Made by a program: the position numbers and the translations under genes. The notes under the pieces are model-generated. The model searched no databases. It was not told the DNA's origin and saw only the letters and a program-made list of their open reading frames with translations. A stretch of DNA of 64,000 nt, from assembly GCF_030813515.1 (NCBI RefSeq), contig NZ_JAUSUK010000001.1:930001-994000 (forward strand). The letters run 5' to 3'. This stretch comes from Rhodopseudomonas julia. GTDB taxonomy: Bacteria > Pseudomonadota > Alphaproteobacteria > Rhizobiales > Afifellaceae. Positions 16,210-26,712 of this stretch are shown in pieces (position 1 is the first letter of the stretch; the number at the start of each line of letters is the position of its first letter).

Positions 16210-17997
16210 TCAGGCGGCACATCCCTCCAGCCGCTCCGCCGCGTGCCCCTTGAGCCAATCGGCGAAAGCCTCCGGCGGCAACGGGCGGGCGAAAAGATAG
16301 CCCTGACCTTCATGGCAGCCCGCCTCGATCAGGAAATCGGCGACCTCCTGCGTCTCCACGCCTTCCGCCACCACCCGGTAGCCGAGGGCGTTGGCCATAT
16401 GAATGAGACTTTGCACCAGGGTTGAGCCCCGGCTTCCCGGCTCCAGGTCGCGAATGAACGTCTGGTCGATCTTGATGATGTCGGCCGGAAAATCATGCAG
16501 ATAGGAGAAGGTCGAATAACCGGTACCGAAATCGTCGATGGCGCAGACGACGCCGAGCTCGCGGATGTCGGTCAAGTTCTTCACCACGCGGCGGCGGTTG
16601 GAGATGAAGGTGCTTTCGGTGAACTCGATCTCCAGGCACGAGGACGGCACGCCGTTCTCGGCGAGCACGCCTGCAAGGCGAAGACCAAACTCCTCCTCTT
16701 CCAGATTGGCGGCGGAAACGTTGATGGACACGCGCAGATCGTAGCCCTCGTCACGCCAGGCGCGCAGCTGGGCGATGGCCTGGCGCTTCACCCAGGAGGT
16801 GAGCGGACGCATGAGATCCGTCTGCTCGGCCAACGGAATGAATTCGGCCGGGGATACCGGCCCGTATTCGGGATGCTCCCAGCGCAGCAGCGCCTCGGCG
16901 CCGTAACAACGGCCGGTCTTCAGATCGATGCGCGGCTGGTAGACGAGCGACAGCTGCCCGTCGCCACCCATCTCCAGAAGCTCGCGCAAAGCGGCGATCA
17001 GGGCATAGCGGCGCTTGTGCTCTTCGTCGGTCGCGGCCGAATAAATACCGACGACCCGGTCGCTCTCGCGGGCATCTTGAGCGGCATGATGGGCGGCGCG
17101 CAGAACGTCGGGGGCCTTGGCCTTGCCGAGGATAAAGGGGGCGATGCCGCAGGCCATGTGGCTCAGGCTGGCCGCACCCTTGCCACGACTGAAATCGGCA
17201 AGGATGTTGAGCCGCTTGATGAGCTCGCTCTCGACCCTTTCTTCGTCGGCGTCGTCGATCACGGCGATAAGCTGAGCTGCGCCCACATGATAGACCGTAT
17301 GCCCATCGGCCTTCAGATTGCGCACGGCATCGACGGACAGACGCATCAGATCGTCGAGATAAGTCGGCCCGAGAACCCGCAGGGCCTGAACGATCTGGTT
17401 GGGCGGCGCGAGATCGAGAAGGATCGCCAGACGCCGCTCGCCGGCGAAATCGCGCTCCATGTCCTCCAGATTCTCAGTGAATTGCTGACGATTGGGCAGG
17501 CCGCTCACCGGATCGATGCGGCCGAAAGCATGCTGCAGCTCGATCTGCGTCATGACCATGGCCGCGAGGTCGCGCAGCACCTTCCGGTCACCCTCCGCGA
17601 TCTCGCGGGGAACCGTGTCGAGGATACACATGGAGCCGAGCGTAAACCCATCTTCGGTCATGAGCGGGGCGCCGGCATAAAAGCGCACGCCATTCTCCAC
17701 GAGCACACTCTGATTGAAGCGCGGATCCTTGCTGATATCGGAGACGACGAGCATCTCACCCGAGCGCGTCACCTCGGCGCAAGGGGCATGCTCGCGAGGA
17801 ATTTGAGGGCCGCAACCGACCCGCGATTTGAACCATTGCCGATCGACGTCGGTGAGAGAAACCGCCGAAATCGGCGTCTCGAAAAATTCCGCGGCAAGGC
17901 GGGTGATGCGATCGAAGTTTTCGCTCGGCGCCGTATCCAAAAGATTGAGCTCGCGGAGCACGCGCAGGCGCTCCTCTTCTTTTTCGTCGGCAGCCAT
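16210..17997 (-). CDS. GAF - degenerate GGDEF - EAL c-di-GMP phosphodiesterase
   Basis: A 595-residue cytoplasmic protein. A GAF domain (about 20-150) is followed by a GGDEF-like domain (about 160-320) whose active-site motif is lost (VGAAQLIAV in its place) and an EAL domain (about 340-585). The EAL residues are present: EALLRW, SINVSA, EFTES, IDDFGTGYSTFSYL, IKIDQTFI, VVAEGVET and QGYLFARPLPP. I expect hydrolysis of c-di-GMP to pGpG, with the GGDEF part as a regulatory or GTP-binding module. It converges on the autotransporter gene, which suggests but does not prove a link to surface adhesion. Confidence 0.94.
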   Translation of the reverse strand: MAADEKEEERLRVLRELNLLDTAPSENFDRITRLAAEFFETPISAVSLTDVDRQWFKSRVGCGPQIPREHAPCAEVTRSGEMLVVSDISKDPRFNQSVLVENGVRFYAGAPLMTEDGFTLGSMCILDTVPREIAEGDRKVLRDLAAMVMTQIELQHAFGRIDPVSGLPNRQQFTENLEDMERDFAGERRLAILLDLAPPNQIVQALRVLGPTYLDDLMRLSVDAVRNLKADGHTVYHVGAAQLIAVIDDADEERVESELIKRLNILADFSRGKGAASLSHMACGIAPFILGKAKAPDVLRAAHHAAQDARESDRVVGIYSAATDEEHKRRYALIAALRELLEMGGDGQLSLVYQPRIDLKTGRCYGAEALLRWEHPEYGPVSPAEFIPLAEQTDLMRPLTSWVKRQAIAQLRAWRDEGYDLRVSINVSAANLEEEEFGLRLAGVLAENGVPSSCLEIEFTESTFISNRRRVVKNLTDIRELGVVCAIDDFGTGYSTFSYLHDFPADIIKIDQTFIRDLEPGSRGSTLVQSLIHMANALGYRVVAEGVETQEVADFLIEAGCHEGQGYLFARPLPPEAFADWLKGHAAERLEGCAA

Positions 17998-18302
17998 ATC
18001 GATATGTTATTCCACCTTCTGACCAATTACGGATTTAAGAAATCAAAGACTTCAGAAGCGTTTCGGCAATTCGCCGGCGCTTTTCTCTACCGTCGCTTTC
18101 GGGAACGTCCGACTAATGGAATAGTTCATAGCCAGCTTCACATTCTCGTCATCTGAGCTTTTGAGCAGCTTTCCCGCGGGCTTGGACGGATGGGAAATTA
18201 TACTGTCTCGCGACCTCTCCCCCGCATCTTCACAGCACGGCTTGACTCTCTTCGCCATCTCGGGAATCCATGTGAACAAAATAGGAACATGATCCCATCG
18301 CT
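17998..18302. other. Divergent intergenic region, EAL gene / imuA
   Basis: Just over 300 bp with the promoters of both neighbours. It contains the LexA box described separately at 18274-18288. Nothing else is recognisable. Confidence 0.6.
18274..18288 (+). promoter_or_regulatory. LexA (SOS) box upstream of imuA
   Basis: GAACAAAATAGGAAC is a perfect match to the alphaproteobacterial LexA site, a direct repeat GAAC-N7-GAAC. It ends 14 bp before the imuA start codon, so bound LexA would block transcription of the whole mutagenesis cassette. Confidence 0.92.
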
Positions 18303-19154
18303 ATGGTCGGAGCACAACACGACAAAGGCTGGCGCGCGGCCGTTCTCAAGGAGCTGCGCCGCGAAGTGGGCGCCCTGGAGGCCGGGGCTCGCCCGGATGC
18401 GCCGGCGCTCGCCTTCGAGGCGGAGGCGATCGATGCGCATCTGCCGGAGGGGGGATTGCGGCTTGGCGCCCTGCACGAGATCTGGGGCGGGTCCGCCGCC
18501 CCGATCGACCGCCAAGACCCTGACGGAACAAACAAAACCGGGATCGAAAATGCTGGCGGGAATGGCGGCGCAGAAGACATCGCCGCCGCCACCCTGTTTC
18601 TGGCCGGCCTTCTCGCCCGCCTCTCCGGCCCCGTTCTGTGGTGCCTCAAGGCCCGCGATCTCTTCACGCCGAGCCTTGCGGCCGCTGGCCTCGATCCGGA
18701 CCGGGTGATCTATGCCGAAACCTGGCATGAGCGCGACGTGCTCGCCGCCATGGAAGAGGGTCTGCACCATCCGGGACTTGCCGCCGTCGTCGGCGAGGTG
18801 GCGCGGCTCGGCCTCACCGCATCGCGGCGCCTGCAGCTTGCCGCCGAAAGCGAAGGCGTGACGGCCTTCACGCTCCTGCGGCCGCATCGCCAGACGGGGG
18901 CGGAGCCGACGGCCGCCGCGACACGCTGGCGGATCCGTTCCGCCCCCTCGCTGCCGCTGATGCCCTCGTCTTCTGCCGCCAATCCTGTCGCCGGCATCGG
19001 GCGCGGGCGCTGGCGTGTCGATCTCATGCGCTGCCGGGGTGCGGACCCGGCCAGCTTCATCACGGAGGCCTGCGATGGCACGGGTCGTCTCGGTGTGTCT
19101 GCCCTTCTTCGCGACGGAGCGGATGCGCCTCACCTCGACCGATCTGCCGCCTGA
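18303..19154 (+). CDS. imuA: ImuA, RecA/SulA-like mutagenesis protein
   Basis: A 283-residue protein of the ImuA family, a RecA-fold relative that works with ImuB and DnaE2 in damage-induced mutagenesis. Family features are the HLPEGGLRLGALHEIWGG motif near residue 50 and the FLAGLLARLSGPVLWCLKARDLFTPSLAAAGLDP region. A stretch of about 25 residues around 75-100 (DRQDPDGTNKT...) is a lineage-specific insertion. The start codon has no good ribosome site and lies only 14 bp after the LexA box, so the mRNA may be leaderless. The 3' end overlaps imuB by 80 bp in another frame, implying coupled translation. Confidence 0.9.
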   Translation: MVGAQHDKGWRAAVLKELRREVGALEAGARPDAPALAFEAEAIDAHLPEGGLRLGALHEIWGGSAAPIDRQDPDGTNKTGIENAGGNGGAEDIAAATLFLAGLLARLSGPVLWCLKARDLFTPSLAAAGLDPDRVIYAETWHERDVLAAMEEGLHHPGLAAVVGEVARLGLTASRRLQLAAESEGVTAFTLLRPHRQTGAEPTAAATRWRIRSAPSLPLMPSSSAANPVAGIGRGRWRVDLMRCRGADPASFITEACDGTGRLGVSALLRDGADAPHLDRSAA

Positions 19155-20640
19155 GACGCCTCTCGCCTTGACGACGCGCATCGGCGCCCAGCGCCTCATC
19201 GCCGCCGTCGATGCGAAAGCCTTGGCGCATGGGCTGAAGCCCGGCATGGCGGCGACGCAGGCGCAGCTGCTCCTGCCGGGCCTCACCTTGCGCGATTACG
19301 CACCCAGGGCCGACGCCCATGGCCTTGCAAAACTCGCTGCCTGGTGTCTTGCCCGCTACAGCCCCGTCGTGATGCCCGCCCCGCCGGACGGGCTCTTTCT
19401 CGATGTCACCGGCTGCACGCATCTTTTTGCGGCAAGGACAGCGGGGCAGAGCCGCAATCTGGACGAAGGCGAGGACAACCTCCTCGCCGATCTCGCCGCC
19501 CGCCTCGCCCGCCGTGGCCTGACGGCAAGGCTGGCGCTTACCGGAAGCGTCGGCGCTGCGCATGCGCTCGCCCGCTTTGCCGCGCCCGACTGCACCCGCA
19601 TCGCCGAAACGCAGAGCCTCACGCGCGCGCTCGCTCCCTTGCCGGTGGAGGCCCTGCGCCTTTCGCCGGAGACGACGCAGGCCTTGCGACGACTCGGCTT
19701 TGAGCGCATCGGCGACCTCATCGGCGTCAAGCGTGCACCGATCACCCGCCGCTTCGGCCATGACGTGTTCCTGCGCCTCGACCAGGCGCTCGGCCTGTCG
19801 CGCGAGCCGCTCGTCCCCCTCATCCCGCCCGAGCTCGTCTCCACGACACTTTCCTTCGTGGAACCGGTCATCACGGCGGAGGGGCTCGCCCAGGCGGTGG
19901 AACGTCTCTGCCAGGATCTCGCTGCCGCCCTGGAGGCGCGCCAGCACGGGGCAAGGCGGCTCGACCTGCACGTCACCCGGCTCGATCGCAGCACCAGCAT
20001 CGTCTCGGTGCGCATGGCCAAACCCAATCGTGCACCAGAGCATATGGCGCGCCTCATCTGCGAAAAGCTTACGGGCCTCGATTGCGGCCTCGGCGTGGAG
20101 AAAGTCCTTCTCGCCGCCCCTTTCACGCGCCCGCTCCTGCCCGAGCAGATCGCCTCCGAGCTTTGCGGCCGGCCGAAGGAGCCCGATCTTTCCACCCTCG
20201 TCGACCGGCTCGCCAACCGGCTCGGCGCGGGCCGCATCTACCGCACGGCGCCCGTCGAAAGCGACTGGCCGGAACGCTCTGTGCGCCGGGTGGCGGCCCT
20301 TGCCCCGAAACCCAAAGTGGAGACGCCGCGGCCGGAGAATTGGGTGCGCGCCTGGCCGCGGCCGGCGCGACTTCTGGCCGATCCGATGCCCGTCGAAGTC
20401 ATCGCGCTTTTACCCGATTATCCGCCGGCCCTCTTCATCTGGCAGGGGCGGCGCCACCGCATCTGCCGCGCCGACGGTCCGGAGCGGATTTTCGGCGAAT
20501 GGTGGCGGGCCTCCGGCGAAATCGCGCTCGCCCGCGATTATTTCCAGGTCGAGGACGAGGCCGGCCAGCGCTTCTGGCTGTTTCGCGAGGAAGCGGGCGG
20601 CCGCCCCCAGCGCTGGTATCTGCACGGCTTCTTCGCATGA
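19075..20640 (+). CDS. imuB: ImuB, catalytically inactive Y-family polymerase homologue
   Basis: A 521-residue Y-family relative. At the N-terminus, [11 protein letters not shown] replaces the DMDAFF motif of active polymerases. Near residue 105, [11 protein letters not shown] has Gly where the catalytic Glu of the DE pair should be. Two catalytic carboxylates are thus missing, as known for ImuB, which serves as a hub bringing ImuA and DnaE2 to the beta clamp. Helix-hairpin-helix and little-finger regions follow. The start at 19075 has a GGAGG site 6 bp upstream. It ends in a 4-bp ATGA overlap with dnaE2. Confidence 0.94.
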   Translation: MARVVSVCLPFFATERMRLTSTDLPPETPLALTTRIGAQRLIAAVDAKALAHGLKPGMAATQAQLLLPGLTLRDYAPRADAHGLAKLAAWCLARYSPVVMPAPPDGLFLDVTGCTHLFAARTAGQSRNLDEGEDNLLADLAARLARRGLTARLALTGSVGAAHALARFAAPDCTRIAETQSLTRALAPLPVEALRLSPETTQALRRLGFERIGDLIGVKRAPITRRFGHDVFLRLDQALGLSREPLVPLIPPELVSTTLSFVEPVITAEGLAQAVERLCQDLAAALEARQHGARRLDLHVTRLDRSTSIVSVRMAKPNRAPEHMARLICEKLTGLDCGLGVEKVLLAAPFTRPLLPEQIASELCGRPKEPDLSTLVDRLANRLGAGRIYRTAPVESDWPERSVRRVAALAPKPKVETPRPENWVRAWPRPARLLADPMPVEVIALLPDYPPALFIWQGRRHRICRADGPERIFGEWWRASGEIALARDYFQVEDEAGQRFWLFREEAGGRPQRWYLHGFFA

Positions 20641-23600
20641 GTGCAGCCCCTTACGCCGAATTGCAGGCGACCTCGAACTTCTCCTTCCTGCGCGGCGCCT
20701 CGCATCCGGAGGAATTGTTCGCCGAGGCGGCACGTCTCGGCCTGCCGGCGCTGGCCCTCACCGATCGCGGCTCGCTCGCCGGCCTGGTGCGCGCCCACCA
20801 GGCCGCGAAGACGACGGGCGTGCGCCTCGTCGTCGGCTGTCGGCTCGATCTCGCCTGCGGCATGCCCCTTCTTCTCTATCCGCGCGACCGGGCGGCTTAC
20901 GCCAGGCTCTGCCAGCTCCTCAGCCTCGGCAAGAAACGCGCCGGCAAGGGCGCCTGCGTGGTCACGGCGGAGGAAGTGACGGCCTTCGGCGAAGGCCAGA
21001 TGGCGACGCTCATTCCAGACATGGCGGATGCGGAACTCGCCGCCCGGCTCGCCTGGCTCAAGGAAATCTTCGGCGCCGATGCCTCACTCGCCCTCACCTT
21101 GCGCCGCCGGCCCAACGATGCGGCGCGTCTTGCCGCGCTCGTCGCCATGGCGGAGCGGGCCAAAGTCGCGCCGGTCGCCACCAATGACGTCCTCTATCAC
21201 GAGCCGGAACGGCGCATCCTGCAGGATGTCGTCACCTCTATCCGCGAAGGCGTCACCATCGACGAGCTCGGTTTTCGCCGCGAGCCCTTCGCGGAACGCC
21301 ATCTGAAGCCGCCGGAAGAGATGGCGCGGCTTTTCTCCGCCTACCCGCAGGCACTCTCAAGAAGCCTGGAGATCGCCGCCGCCTGCCGCTTCTCGCTCGA
21401 CGAGCTCAAATATCAGTATCCGGCGGAGGTCTCGATCCCCGGCCTCACGCCGCAGGAGGCGCTTACCAAACTCACCTGGGAGGGGGCGCAATGGCGCTTT
21501 CCGGACGGCGTGCCGGAAAAGGTCGCGGCTCAGATCACCCATGAACTTAATCTCGTCGCGGAGCTCAACTACGCGCCTTATTTTCTCACTGTCCATTCCA
21601 TCGTGCGCTTCGCCCGTTCCAAGGGCATCCTCTGCCAGGGGCGCGGCAGTGCGGCCAATTCCGCCGTCTGCTTTGCGCTCGGCATCACCTCCATCGATCC
21701 GGAGCGCAACGACCTCCTGTTTGAGCGCTTCGTGTCGCGCGACCGCGGCGAGCCGCCCGATATCGACGTCGATTTCGAGCATGAGCGGCGCGAGGAGGTG
21801 ATCCAGTGGATCTACGAAACCTATGGGCGGCACCGTTCCGCCCTCTGCGCCACCGTCATCCGCTACCGCTCCAAGGGTGCGGTGCGCGAGGTCGGCAAGG
21901 CGCTCGGCCTCACCGAAGACGTGACCGCCGCCCTTTCCTCGCAGATCTGGGGCTGGAGCAAGGAAGGCGTCGAAGAGCGCCATGTCGCCGATCTCAATCT
22001 CAATGGCAGCGATTACCGGCTCCAGCTCACCTTGAAGCTCGCCAAGGCGCTGATCGGCTTTCCCCGGCATCTGTCGCAGCATCCGGGCGGCTTCGTCTTG
22101 ACCGAAGATCGGCTCGACACGCTCGTTCCGATCGAGCCCGCGGCGATGGCCGACCGTCAGATCGTCGAATGGGACAAGGACGACATCGACATTCTAGGCT
22201 TCATGAAGGTCGATGTTCTGGGGCTCGGCATGCTCGGCTGCCTGCGCCGCGCCTTCGATCTTCTGAAGGACCATTGCGGGCGCGATCTCAACATCGCCAC
22301 CGTTCCATCTGAGAAACGCGAAGTCTACGAAATGATCGGCCATGCCGACACGATGGGCGTCTTTCAGATCGAAAGCCGCGCCCAGATGGCGATGTCGCCG
22401 CGCCTCAAGGCGAAAAACCTCTACGATCTCACCATCCAGATCGCCATCGTCCGCCCGGGCCCGATCCAGGGCGAGATGGTGCATCCTTATCTGCGCCGCC
22501 GCGAGGGCAAGGAGACACCCTCCTATCCGACGCCGGAATTTCAACGCGTTCTCGGCAAGACCCTCGGCGTGCCGCTCTTCCAGGAACAGGCGATGTCGCT
22601 TGCCGTCCATTGCGCCGGCTTCACACCCTCTGAGGCCGATCAGCTCCGCCGCTCCATGGCCACCTTCAAATTCACCGGCGGGGTCAGCGCCTTTCGCGAC
22701 AAATTCATCACCGGCATGTGCGCGCGCGGCTACGACCCGGACTTCACCGAGCGCGCCTTCAAGATGATCGAAGGCTTCGGCTCTTACGGCTTTCCCGAAA
22801 GCCACGCCGCGTCCTTCGCACTTCTCGCCTATGCGAGCTCCTGGGTGAAATGCCACCACCCCGACGTCTTCCTGGTGGCGATCCTGAACAGCCAGCCGAT
22901 GGGCTTTTACGCCCCCGCCCAGCTCGTGCGCGATGCGCGCGCGCATGGTGTCGAGGTGCGGCCCGTCTCAGTCAACGACAGCCGCTGGGATTCCACGCTC
23001 GAGCCGCTCGAAGGCCAGGAGGGCCGCTTTGCCGTGCGCCTCGGGCTGCGGCTTGCCAAGGGATTGGCCAACAAGGACGGTGCAGCACTTCTCGCCGCCC
23101 GCCATCGTCCCTATCAGAGCCTGGAAGAGATCTGGCGGCGGGCCGGATTGCCGGTGGCGGCGCTGGAGCGGCTTGCCGAAGCCGACGCCTTTTCATCCAT
23201 CGGCCTCTCCCGACGCCAGGCGCTCTGGGAGATCCGCGCTCTGGCCGACAGCCCGCTGCCGCTCTTTGCCGCCGCCGATGCGCGCGAGGAGAAGATCCGG
23301 CCGGAGGGCAACGAGCCCGCAATCGCCTTGCAGGCGATGAAGCCCGGCCGCGAAGTGGTCGAAGATTATGCCGCCACGGGATTGAGCCTGCGCCGTCACC
23401 CGGTCGCCTTCCTCCGGGAGGATCTCACACGCCGGCGCATCGTGCCGACGGCCGATCTCGCCGATCTCAGAGAGGGACGCTTCGTGACCATCGCCGGCCT
23501 CGTCCTGGTGCGTCAGCGCCCGGGCAGCGCCAAGGGCGTCATGTTCATCACCATCGAAGACGAGACCGGCCATGCCAATCTCATCATCTGGCCGAAGCTC

Positions 23601-23906
23601 TTCGAACGACAGCGGCGCATCGTCCTGTCGGCCGGCATGATCGCCTGCCGCGGTCGCCTGCAGCGCGAGGGCGAGGTCACCCATATCATCGCCGACCAGC
23701 TCATCGATCTTTCCGACCTCTTGAAAAAGGTCGGCGAGCGCGAGGCGCCCTTCCCCTTCCAGCGCAGCCGCGCCGATCAGGCGAAATCCGGCGGCGGGCC
23801 GGATTCCCGCGAAGTGAAGGCCATGGGCATGCGCGGCCGCGACATCTTCATTCCCGACCTCAGATTCGACGGCGGCATTAAAGTGAAAACGCGCGATTTC
23901 CATTAA
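20637..23906 (+). CDS. dnaE2: Error-prone DNA polymerase DnaE2 (ImuC)
   Basis: A 1089-residue C-family polymerase, the catalytic partner of ImuA/ImuB in translesion synthesis. The PHP domain starts at [22 protein letters not shown]. The polymerase core has the catalytic Asp motif [14 protein letters not shown] near residue 380 and [21 protein letters not shown]-terminal OB-fold region ([19 protein letters not shown]) matches DnaE2 rather than DnaE1. The C-terminal end [16 protein letters not shown] is typical. ATG overlaps the imuB stop (ATGA), so the three genes are one SOS-controlled transcript. Confidence 0.97.
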   Translation: MSAAPYAELQATSNFSFLRGASHPEELFAEAARLGLPALALTDRGSLAGLVRAHQAAKTTGVRLVVGCRLDLACGMPLLLYPRDRAAYARLCQLLSLGKKRAGKGACVVTAEEVTAFGEGQMATLIPDMADAELAARLAWLKEIFGADASLALTLRRRPNDAARLAALVAMAERAKVAPVATNDVLYHEPERRILQDVVTSIREGVTIDELGFRREPFAERHLKPPEEMARLFSAYPQALSRSLEIAAACRFSLDELKYQYPAEVSIPGLTPQEALTKLTWEGAQWRFPDGVPEKVAAQITHELNLVAELNYAPYFLTVHSIVRFARSKGILCQGRGSAANSAVCFALGITSIDPERNDLLFERFVSRDRGEPPDIDVDFEHERREEVIQWIYETYGRHRSALCATVIRYRSKGAVREVGKALGLTEDVTAALSSQIWGWSKEGVEERHVADLNLNGSDYRLQLTLKLAKALIGFPRHLSQHPGGFVLTEDRLDTLVPIEPAAMADRQIVEWDKDDIDILGFMKVDVLGLGMLGCLRRAFDLLKDHCGRDLNIATVPSEKREVYEMIGHADTMGVFQIESRAQMAMSPRLKAKNLYDLTIQIAIVRPGPIQGEMVHPYLRRREGKETPSYPTPEFQRVLGKTLGVPLFQEQAMSLAVHCAGFTPSEADQLRRSMATFKFTGGVSAFRDKFITGMCARGYDPDFTERAFKMIEGFGSYGFPESHAASFALLAYASSWVKCHHPDVFLVAILNSQPMGFYAPAQLVRDARAHGVEVRPVSVNDSRWDSTLEPLEGQEGRFAVRLGLRLAKGLANKDGAALLAARHRPYQSLEEIWRRAGLPVAALERLAEADAFSSIGLSRRQALWEIRALADSPLPLFAAADAREEKIRPEGNEPAIALQAMKPGREVVEDYAATGLSLRRHPVAFLREDLTRRRIVPTADLADLREGRFVTIAGLVLVRQRPGSAKGVMFITIEDETGHANLIIWPKLFERQRRIVLSAGMIACRGRLQREGEVTHIIADQLIDLSDLLKKVGEREAPFPFQRSRADQAKSGGGPDSREVKAMGMRGRDIFIPDLRFDGGIKVKTRDFH

Positions 23907-24021
23907 CCAAATCGCCATCCGTCTCGTCCCGCCCGCAGCCGCGGATTCCCGGGCTTTGTGCCCGCCCCCGGCGAGCTCTTCCCTTTCCCGCGAAAACGAT
24001 TTCTGCCCCGCCCAGCCGCGA

Positions 24022-24039
24022 CTGTCATTCAAGTGTCAT
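24022..24039 (+). promoter_or_regulatory. Pho box upstream of pstS
   Basis: CTGTCAT-TCAA-GTGTCAT: two 7-bp PhoB half-sites in direct repeat with 4-bp spacing, matching the alphaproteobacterial Pho box with one mismatch. A weaker third half-site (ATTTCAC) follows in phase at 24044-24050. It lies about 100 bp upstream of the pstS start and should activate the operon under phosphate limitation. Confidence 0.9.
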
Positions 24040-24138
24040 ACTAATTTCACAAACCTGTTTCGCCCGACGCCTAGGAAGGCACCCGGTCATCGCTGCATGG
24101 CCATGCTTTCTTATGAAGCAAAACAGGGAGATATCTCA

Positions 24139-25185
24139 GTGACTTACAAGCTTCTCGCTGGTGTCGCGGCGCTGGCCGTAGGCGCCGCCTTCTCGGCCGG
24201 CGCTGCCAACGCCCAGTCCCGCGACACGATCCAGATCGCCGGTTCCTCGACCGTCCTGCCTTTCGCCTCCATCGTGGCGGAAGAATTCGGCAACGCCTAT
24301 CCGGACTTCAACACCCCGGTCGTCGGCTCCGGCGGCTCCTCGGGCGGTCTGCGTCAGTTCTGCCAGGGCGTCGGTGACAACACCATCGACATCGCCGACG
24401 CGTCGCGCCGCATCAAGCCGTCCGAAATCAAGGCTTGCAACGACGCCGGCGTCAAAAAGATCATCGAAGTCCGCATCGGCTATGACGGCATCGTCTTCGC
24501 CACCAATGCCGACAAGGAAAACTTCGCCCTGAAGCCGGTCGACGTCTACAAGGCGCTTGCCGCCAAGGTCCCGCAGGACGGCAAGATGGTCGACAATCCT
24601 TACACCAGCTGGAGCGACATCGATTCCTCCCTGCCGGATCAGGAAATCCAGCTCGCCATCCCGGCCGGCAATCACGGCACGCGCGAAGTCTTCGAGGAGA
24701 AGGTCGTTCTCCCGGGCTGCGAGGAAGCCGGTCTTCCGGAGATGAGCAAAGACGAGATGAAGGCGACCTGCCTCAACTTCCGTCAGGACCGTGTCACGGA
24801 GATCTCCGGCGACTACACCGAGACGCTGGCGCGCCTTGAAGCCAACGACAACACGATGGGCGTCTTCGGCCTCTCCTTCTACGACCAGAACCGCGACAAG
24901 CTGAAGGTCGCCACGATGTCGGGCGTCGAGCCGAGCATCGATACGATCGCCTCCGGCGACTATCCGGTCTCCCGTCCGCTGTTCTTCTACATCAAGGGCG
25001 AGCACATCGGCGTCATCCCGGGCATCAAGGATTATGCCGAGTTCTTCCTCTCCGACGACATGGCCGGCTCCGGCGGTCGCCTCGAAGAGGCCGGCATGAT
25101 CCCGGCTCCGGAACAGGAGCTCGAGACTCAGCGTCAGAATGTCGAGGACGAAAAGACTCTCTCGGCTTCCGACCTGCAGGGCTAA
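24139..25185 (+). CDS. pstS: Phosphate ABC transporter substrate-binding protein
   Basis: A 348-residue periplasmic phosphate-binding protein with a signal peptide (VTYKLLAGVAALAVGAAFSA... cleaved near ANAQS). The phosphate-binding segments IQIAGSSTVLPFASIVAEEF, VGSGGSSGGLRQFCQG and IPAGNHGTREVFEE are all present. It feeds Pi to PstCAB. I chose the GTG at 24139: it has a GGGAG ribosome site at proper distance and starts the signal peptide; an ATG at 24103 would add 12 charged residues. The Pho box lies upstream, and a strong hairpin lies between it and pstC. Confidence 0.96.
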   Translation: MTYKLLAGVAALAVGAAFSAGAANAQSRDTIQIAGSSTVLPFASIVAEEFGNAYPDFNTPVVGSGGSSGGLRQFCQGVGDNTIDIADASRRIKPSEIKACNDAGVKKIIEVRIGYDGIVFATNADKENFALKPVDVYKALAAKVPQDGKMVDNPYTSWSDIDSSLPDQEIQLAIPAGNHGTREVFEEKVVLPGCEEAGLPEMSKDEMKATCLNFRQDRVTEISGDYTETLARLEANDNTMGVFGLSFYDQNRDKLKVATMSGVEPSIDTIASGDYPVSRPLFFYIKGEHIGVIPGIKDYAEFFLSDDMAGSGGRLEEAGMIPAPEQELETQRQNVEDEKTLSASDLQG

Positions 25186-25193
25186 TCTGATAG

Positions 25194-25230
25194 GGGCGGA
25201 GCGTGTTTACACGCTCCGCCCGTTTCTTTT
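25194..25230 (+). terminator. Strong hairpin between pstS and pstC
   Basis: A perfect 12-bp stem (GGGCGGAGCGTG/CACGCTCCGCCC) with loop TTTA, followed by GTTTCTTTT, 8 bp after the pstS stop. It should partly stop transcription or protect the pstS 3' end, giving more binding protein than membrane components. Confidence 0.88.
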
Positions 25231-25338
25231 GTCGGCTATCTTCGTTCCCTCTCCCCGCGACATGGCCATGACGGCAAGAGACAAAAGGCATCGCGCTTTC
25301 GGTTCGCTCAGCGCGAGCGCGCAACGAGAGGTCTGTTC

Positions 25339-26712
25339 GTGAGTGATCTCATACTCGTCGGTATTCTGCTGACCCTGATGGCGCTCGGCTATCAGGTCGC
25401 ACTCGGCCGCTACCGCAAAGTGACGGGCCATTCGGAGGTCCGCCCCCATTCCCGTCCCGCCTATCACGGCCTGCTTGTCGCCATCTGGTGCGCCATTCCC
25501 GCTCTCGCGGTGATTATCGTTTTCGGGCTCTTTGAACCCGTCATCACCCGCTACGTGATCTTGTCTGCCCTGCCGCCGGAAGTCCGCGACCTGCCGACCC
25601 ACGAATTGCGCGGCGTCATGCAGCGCATCCACCAGATCGCCACCGGCTTCGGCATTGTCGGCGAAGCCAAACCCTATGAGAACGTCGCGGCGACACGGCT
25701 CGGCACCTATCACGCGATCTGGAATTTCGCGCTCATCGCGCTGGTGGCGTCCTCGGCGGTCGCAGGCCTCGTCTATACCTTGCGCCGCATCACGCCCCGG
25801 CTGCGCGCCCGCAACGAGGTGGAGCGCGTCATCCGCGTTCTCCTGCTGCTGTGCTCCGCCGTCGCCATCATGACGACGGTCGGCATCGTCGCCTCGCTTC
25901 TCGGCGAGGCGGTGCGGTTCTTCGGCTTCATCAATCCGCTCGATTTCTTCTTCGGAACGGTTTGGAACCCGCGCTTTTCCTCCGTCGGCGCCGGCCAGGG
26001 CGATTTCGGCCTCCTGCCGCTTCTCGTCGGCACCTTGATGATCAGTGCCATCGCCATCCTCGTGGCACTGCCGATCGGGCTGATGACGGCCATCTACATG
26101 GCCGAATACGCCTCCTCGCATCTGCGCAACATCGCCAAGCCGATCATCGAAATCCTCGCCGGCATCCCGACGATCGTCTACGGCGTCTTCGCCCTCACCG
26201 TCGCGGGTCCCTTCTTCGCCGATATGGGGGCGGCCGTCGGCCTCAACATCAGCGCCACCAGCGCCTTCACCGCCGGCGCCGTCATGGGCGTGATGATCAT
26301 TCCGTTCATCTCCTCGCTCTCCGACGACATCATCACGCAGGTGCCCGCCTCCATGCGCGACGGCTCGCTCGGATTGGGTGCGACGCGCTCTGAAACGATC
26401 AAACGCGTCATCCTGCCGGCGGCGCTGCCCGGTATCGTCGGCGCCTTTCTGCTCGCCGTCAGCCGCGCCATCGGCGAAACCATGATCGTGGTGCTCGCCG
26501 CCGGCAATTCGCCGGTGCTGCGCTTCAACCCGTTCGAGCCGAGCACCAGTGTCACCGTCTCGATCGTCAATCAGCTGACGGGCGACACCGATTTCGCCAG
26601 CCCGCAATCGCTCGTCGCTTTCGCCCTCGGCCTCACGCTTTTCATCATGACGCTCGGCCTCAACGTCGTGGCGCTCTACATCGTCCGCAAATACCGGGAG
26701 CAGTACGAATGA
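25339..26712 (+). CDS. pstC: Phosphate ABC transporter permease PstC
   Basis: A 457-residue PstC, longer than the E. coli protein (319) because of about 140 extra N-terminal residues with additional helices and a periplasmic loop (LPPEVRDLPTHELRGVMQRIHQ). The transport core has the binding-protein-dependent permease motif near ASMRDGSLGLGATRSETIKRVILPAALPGI. It forms the membrane channel with PstA. The GTG start at 25339 is preceded by GAGAGG. Its stop overlaps the pstA start (ATGA). Confidence 0.95.
   Translation: MSDLILVGILLTLMALGYQVALGRYRKVTGHSEVRPHSRPAYHGLLVAIWCAIPALAVIIVFGLFEPVITRYVILSALPPEVRDLPTHELRGVMQRIHQIATGFGIVGEAKPYENVAATRLGTYHAIWNFALIALVASSAVAGLVYTLRRITPRLRARNEVERVIRVLLLLCSAVAIMTTVGIVASLLGEAVRFFGFINPLDFFFGTVWNPRFSSVGAGQGDFGLLPLLVGTLMISAIAILVALPIGLMTAIYMAEYASSHLRNIAKPIIEILAGIPTIVYGVFALTVAGPFFADMGAAVGLNISATSAFTAGAVMGVMIIPFISSLSDDIITQVPASMRDGSLGLGATRSETIKRVILPAALPGIVGAFLLAVSRAIGETMIVVLAAGNSPVLRFNPFEPSTSVTVSIVNQLTGDTDFASPQSLVAFALGLTLFIMTLGLNVVALYIVRKYREQYE

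Noticed and set aside
20082-20636. In-frame extension before dnaE2
   Set aside because: It overlaps imuB in another frame and lacks polymerase homology; the coupled ATG at 20637 begins the PHP domain.
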